Assembly (NCBI GenBank): GCA_002305445.1
Contig: DBRA01000040.1
Location: 5,275 to 11,867 of the forward strand
DNA: 6,593 bases
Direction of reading: 5' to 3'
From: Clostridiales bacterium UBA1380
GTDB lineage: Bacteria > Bacillota > Clostridia > Oscillospirales > CAG-272
The stretch's first letter is position 1; the number at the start of each line of letters is the position of its first letter. The position numbers were made by a program, and so were the translations under genes. Positions 5,286 through 6,593 of this stretch are shown piece by piece. The notes under the pieces were generated by a model. It saw nothing but the letters and a program-made list of their open reading frames with translations, had not been told where the DNA came from and ran no database searches.

Positions 5286-6593
5286 TTATTTGCTCTTAAG
5301 GTACTCGTCGATCGCCTTGGCGGCGTTCTTGCCCGCGCCCATCGCCAGTATGACGGTTGCGGCGCCGGTTACGGCGTCGCCGCCGGCAAATACGCCTTCG
5401 CGCGTCGTCGTCACGCCGTCCTCCTTCGTGACGATGCAGCCCTTCGCATCCGTCTCGAGGCCGGGCGTCGTCATGCGTATAAGCGGGTTCGGCGTCGTGC
5501 CGACCGCGATGATCACGGTGTCGAGCTCGATCGTGTATTCGGAGCCTTCGACGGGCACGGGGCGGCGGCGGCCGCTCGCGTCCGGTTCGCCCGGCTCCAT
5601 CCTGATGCAGCGTATCGCGGTAACGTTGCCGTTATCGTCGTTTATAATCTCGGTCGGCGCGGTAAGGAAGCGGAACTCGACGCCCTCATCCTTCGCGTGG
5701 TGGATCTCCTCCTCGCGTGCGGGCATCTCCGATTCGTCGCGGCGGTAGAGTACGTACACCTTTTCGGCGCCCATTCGCAGCGCGCAGCGGGCGGCGTCCA
5801 TCGCGACGTTGCCGCCGCCGACGACGGCGGTCACGCGCGAAGCCCTTATCGGCGTGTCGTACGACGCGTCGTACGACTTCATGAGGTTGACGCGCGTCAG
5901 ATACTCGTTCGCGCTGTAGACTCCGCAGCCGTTTTCGCCGGGGATGCCCATGAACGACGGCAGTCCCGCTCCGGTGCCGATGAAGACGGCTTCGAAACCC
6001 TCCTCGAAGAGTTCGTCGACCGACACCGCGCGCCCCGCTACAGTATCCTTGTATATTTTCACGCCCGCTTCCTTCAGCGCATCAATCTCGCGTTCGACGA
6101 TCGCCTTCGGCAGACGGAACTCCGGTATGCCGTAGACAAGCACGCCGCCCGCCTTGTGAAACGCCTCGAAGATCGTGACGTCGTAGCCGTATTTTACGAG
6201 GTCGCCGGCGCAGGAGAGCCCCGCGGGGCCGGAGCCGATGATCGCGACGCGCTTCTTCGCGGCGGCTTCGCCGTTTGCTTTTTCCGACGCGCCGGCGCTG
6301 CCGCCTTCTTTTTCCGAACCGGAGGCGGGCATTACTTCCTTGTGATTTTTCATGTGCATGTCGGCGACGAAGCGCTCGAGGCGGCCGATGCCGACCGGCT
6401 CGCCCTTGATACCGCGCACGCACCGGCTCTCGCACTGCCTCTCCTGCGGGCAGACGCGCCCGCAGACCGCGGGAAGGCTGTTCGTGGTCTTTATGATCTC
6501 GTAGGCGGCTTCGTAATCGCCTTCCGTGACTTTTTTCAGAAACTCCGGTATGCGGACGGCGACGGGGCAGCCGCCCATGCACGGGCGGTGTTT
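5286..6593 (-). CDS. GltA/NfnB-type FAD, NAD(P)H and Fe-S oxidoreductase, 5' end outside window
   Basis: This is the C-terminal 435 residues of a protein in the glutamate synthase small-subunit / NfnB family, which passes electrons between NAD(P)H, FAD and Fe-S clusters in the cytoplasm. The frame stays open to the window edge: residues Lys-His-Arg-Pro-Cys precede the first Met at 6578, giving the family's cysteine motif CMGGCPV, so Met 6578 is internal and the start lies outside. Counting from the edge, Cys5 and Cys9, then Cys44, Cys48, Cys54 and Cys58 (CGRVCP...CESRC) are Fe-S ligands; GSGPAG (120-125) binds FAD; GGGNVAMDAAR (259-269) binds NAD(P)H; GGDAVTGAATVILAMGAGK (404-422) is the C-terminal FAD-contact motif. 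A Gly/Ser/Ala/Glu-rich linker (about 86-114) between the Fe-S and FAD domains looks longer than usual. In Clostridia such genes often follow a SudB/NfnA-like partner, which would be beyond the window. Whether it is GltA, NfnB or SudA cannot be settled here. Confidence 0.9.
   Translation of the reverse strand, partial: KHRPCMGGCPVAVRIPEFLKKVTEGDYEAAYEIIKTTNSLPAVCGRVCPQERQCESRCVRGIKGEPVGIGRLERFVADMHMKNHKEVMPASGSEKEGGSAGASEKANGEAAAKKRVAIIGSGPAGLSCAGDLVKYGYDVTIFEAFHKAGGVLVYGIPEFRLPKAIVEREIDALKEAGVKIYKDTVAGRAVSVDELFEEGFEAVFIGTGAGLPSFMGIPGENGCGVYSANEYLTRVNLMKSYDASYDTPIRASRVTAVVGGGNVAMDAARCALRMGAEKVYVLYRRDESEMPAREEEIHHAKDEGVEFRFLTAPTEIINDDNGNVTAIRCIRMEPGEPDASGRRRPVPVEGSEYTIELDTVIIAVGTTPNPLIRMTTPGLETDAKGCIVTKEDGVTTTREGVFAGGDAVTGAATVILAMGAGKNAAKAIDEYLKSK
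5856..5877. repeat. 22-bp palindrome made of two copies of GTCGTACGAC
   Basis: Two copies of the self-complementary 10-mer GTCGTACGAC separated by GC make a fully palindromic 22-bp block inside the flavoprotein gene, encoding the repeated peptide SYDASYD just before the NAD(P)H-binding domain. It can be explained by a short codon duplication; a binding role is not implied. Confidence 0.7.

Noticed and set aside
5856..5877. 22-bp palindrome as a regulator or recombination site
   Set aside because: It lies mid-gene, encodes a simple SYDASYD repeat and is explained by a short duplication of GAC/TAC-type codons.
6576..6578. ATG 6578 as the start of the gltA/nfnB-type gene
   Set aside because: The frame continues upstream to the window edge with residues KHRPC that complete a family Fe-S cysteine motif, so this Met is internal.

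Overview
The window is GC-rich in its genes and carries strong Shine-Dalgarno sites, intrinsic hairpin-plus-T terminators, one sharply AT-rich promoter gap, and clostridial-looking proteins (a GltA/NfnB-type flavoprotein, a P2A ATPase, a stand-alone PlsC). This suggests a GC-rich anaerobic member of the Firmicutes, probably Clostridia. That placement is inference from gene content and style; no marker gene in the window fixes the taxon.

Left third (1-1590, plus strand). A terminator of an upstream gene (5-33) is followed by a four-gene plus-strand cluster: an ECF-like sigma factor read from a TTG start (131-667), an unrecognised 114-residue soluble protein (688-1032), an unrecognised 86-residue helical protein ending in five asparagines (1072-1332), and a 71-residue single-helix membrane protein (1338-1553). 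Gaps are 20, 39 and 5 bases with no terminator between them, so one transcript is likely. The three small proteins are probably the partners, regulators or targets of the sigma factor, but none has a function readable from sequence. This is the least explained part of the window.

Middle (1552-5285, minus strand). A long symmetric hairpin (1552-1588) contains parts of both convergent stop codons and ends transcription from both sides. Reading leftward from an AT-rich promoter gap (5045-5237), a SERCA-like P2A calcium ATPase (GTG start, 876 residues) is followed 28 bases later by a PlsC-family acyltransferase (265 residues after correcting its start). They probably form an operon, linking cation export with phospholipid synthesis at the same membrane.

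Right end (5238-6593, minus strand). The 3' part of a gltA/nfnB-type FAD/NAD(P)H and Fe-S oxidoreductase runs off the window edge and ends in its own hairpin terminator (5238-5280). Its true start lies outside the window.

No RNA gene, insertion sequence, CRISPR array, attachment site or replication origin was seen. Most of the window is ordinary chromosomal housekeeping. The points most worth a second look are the sigma-factor cluster, its three-codon leader frame, and the substituted lysine in the ATPase nucleotide-binding motif.
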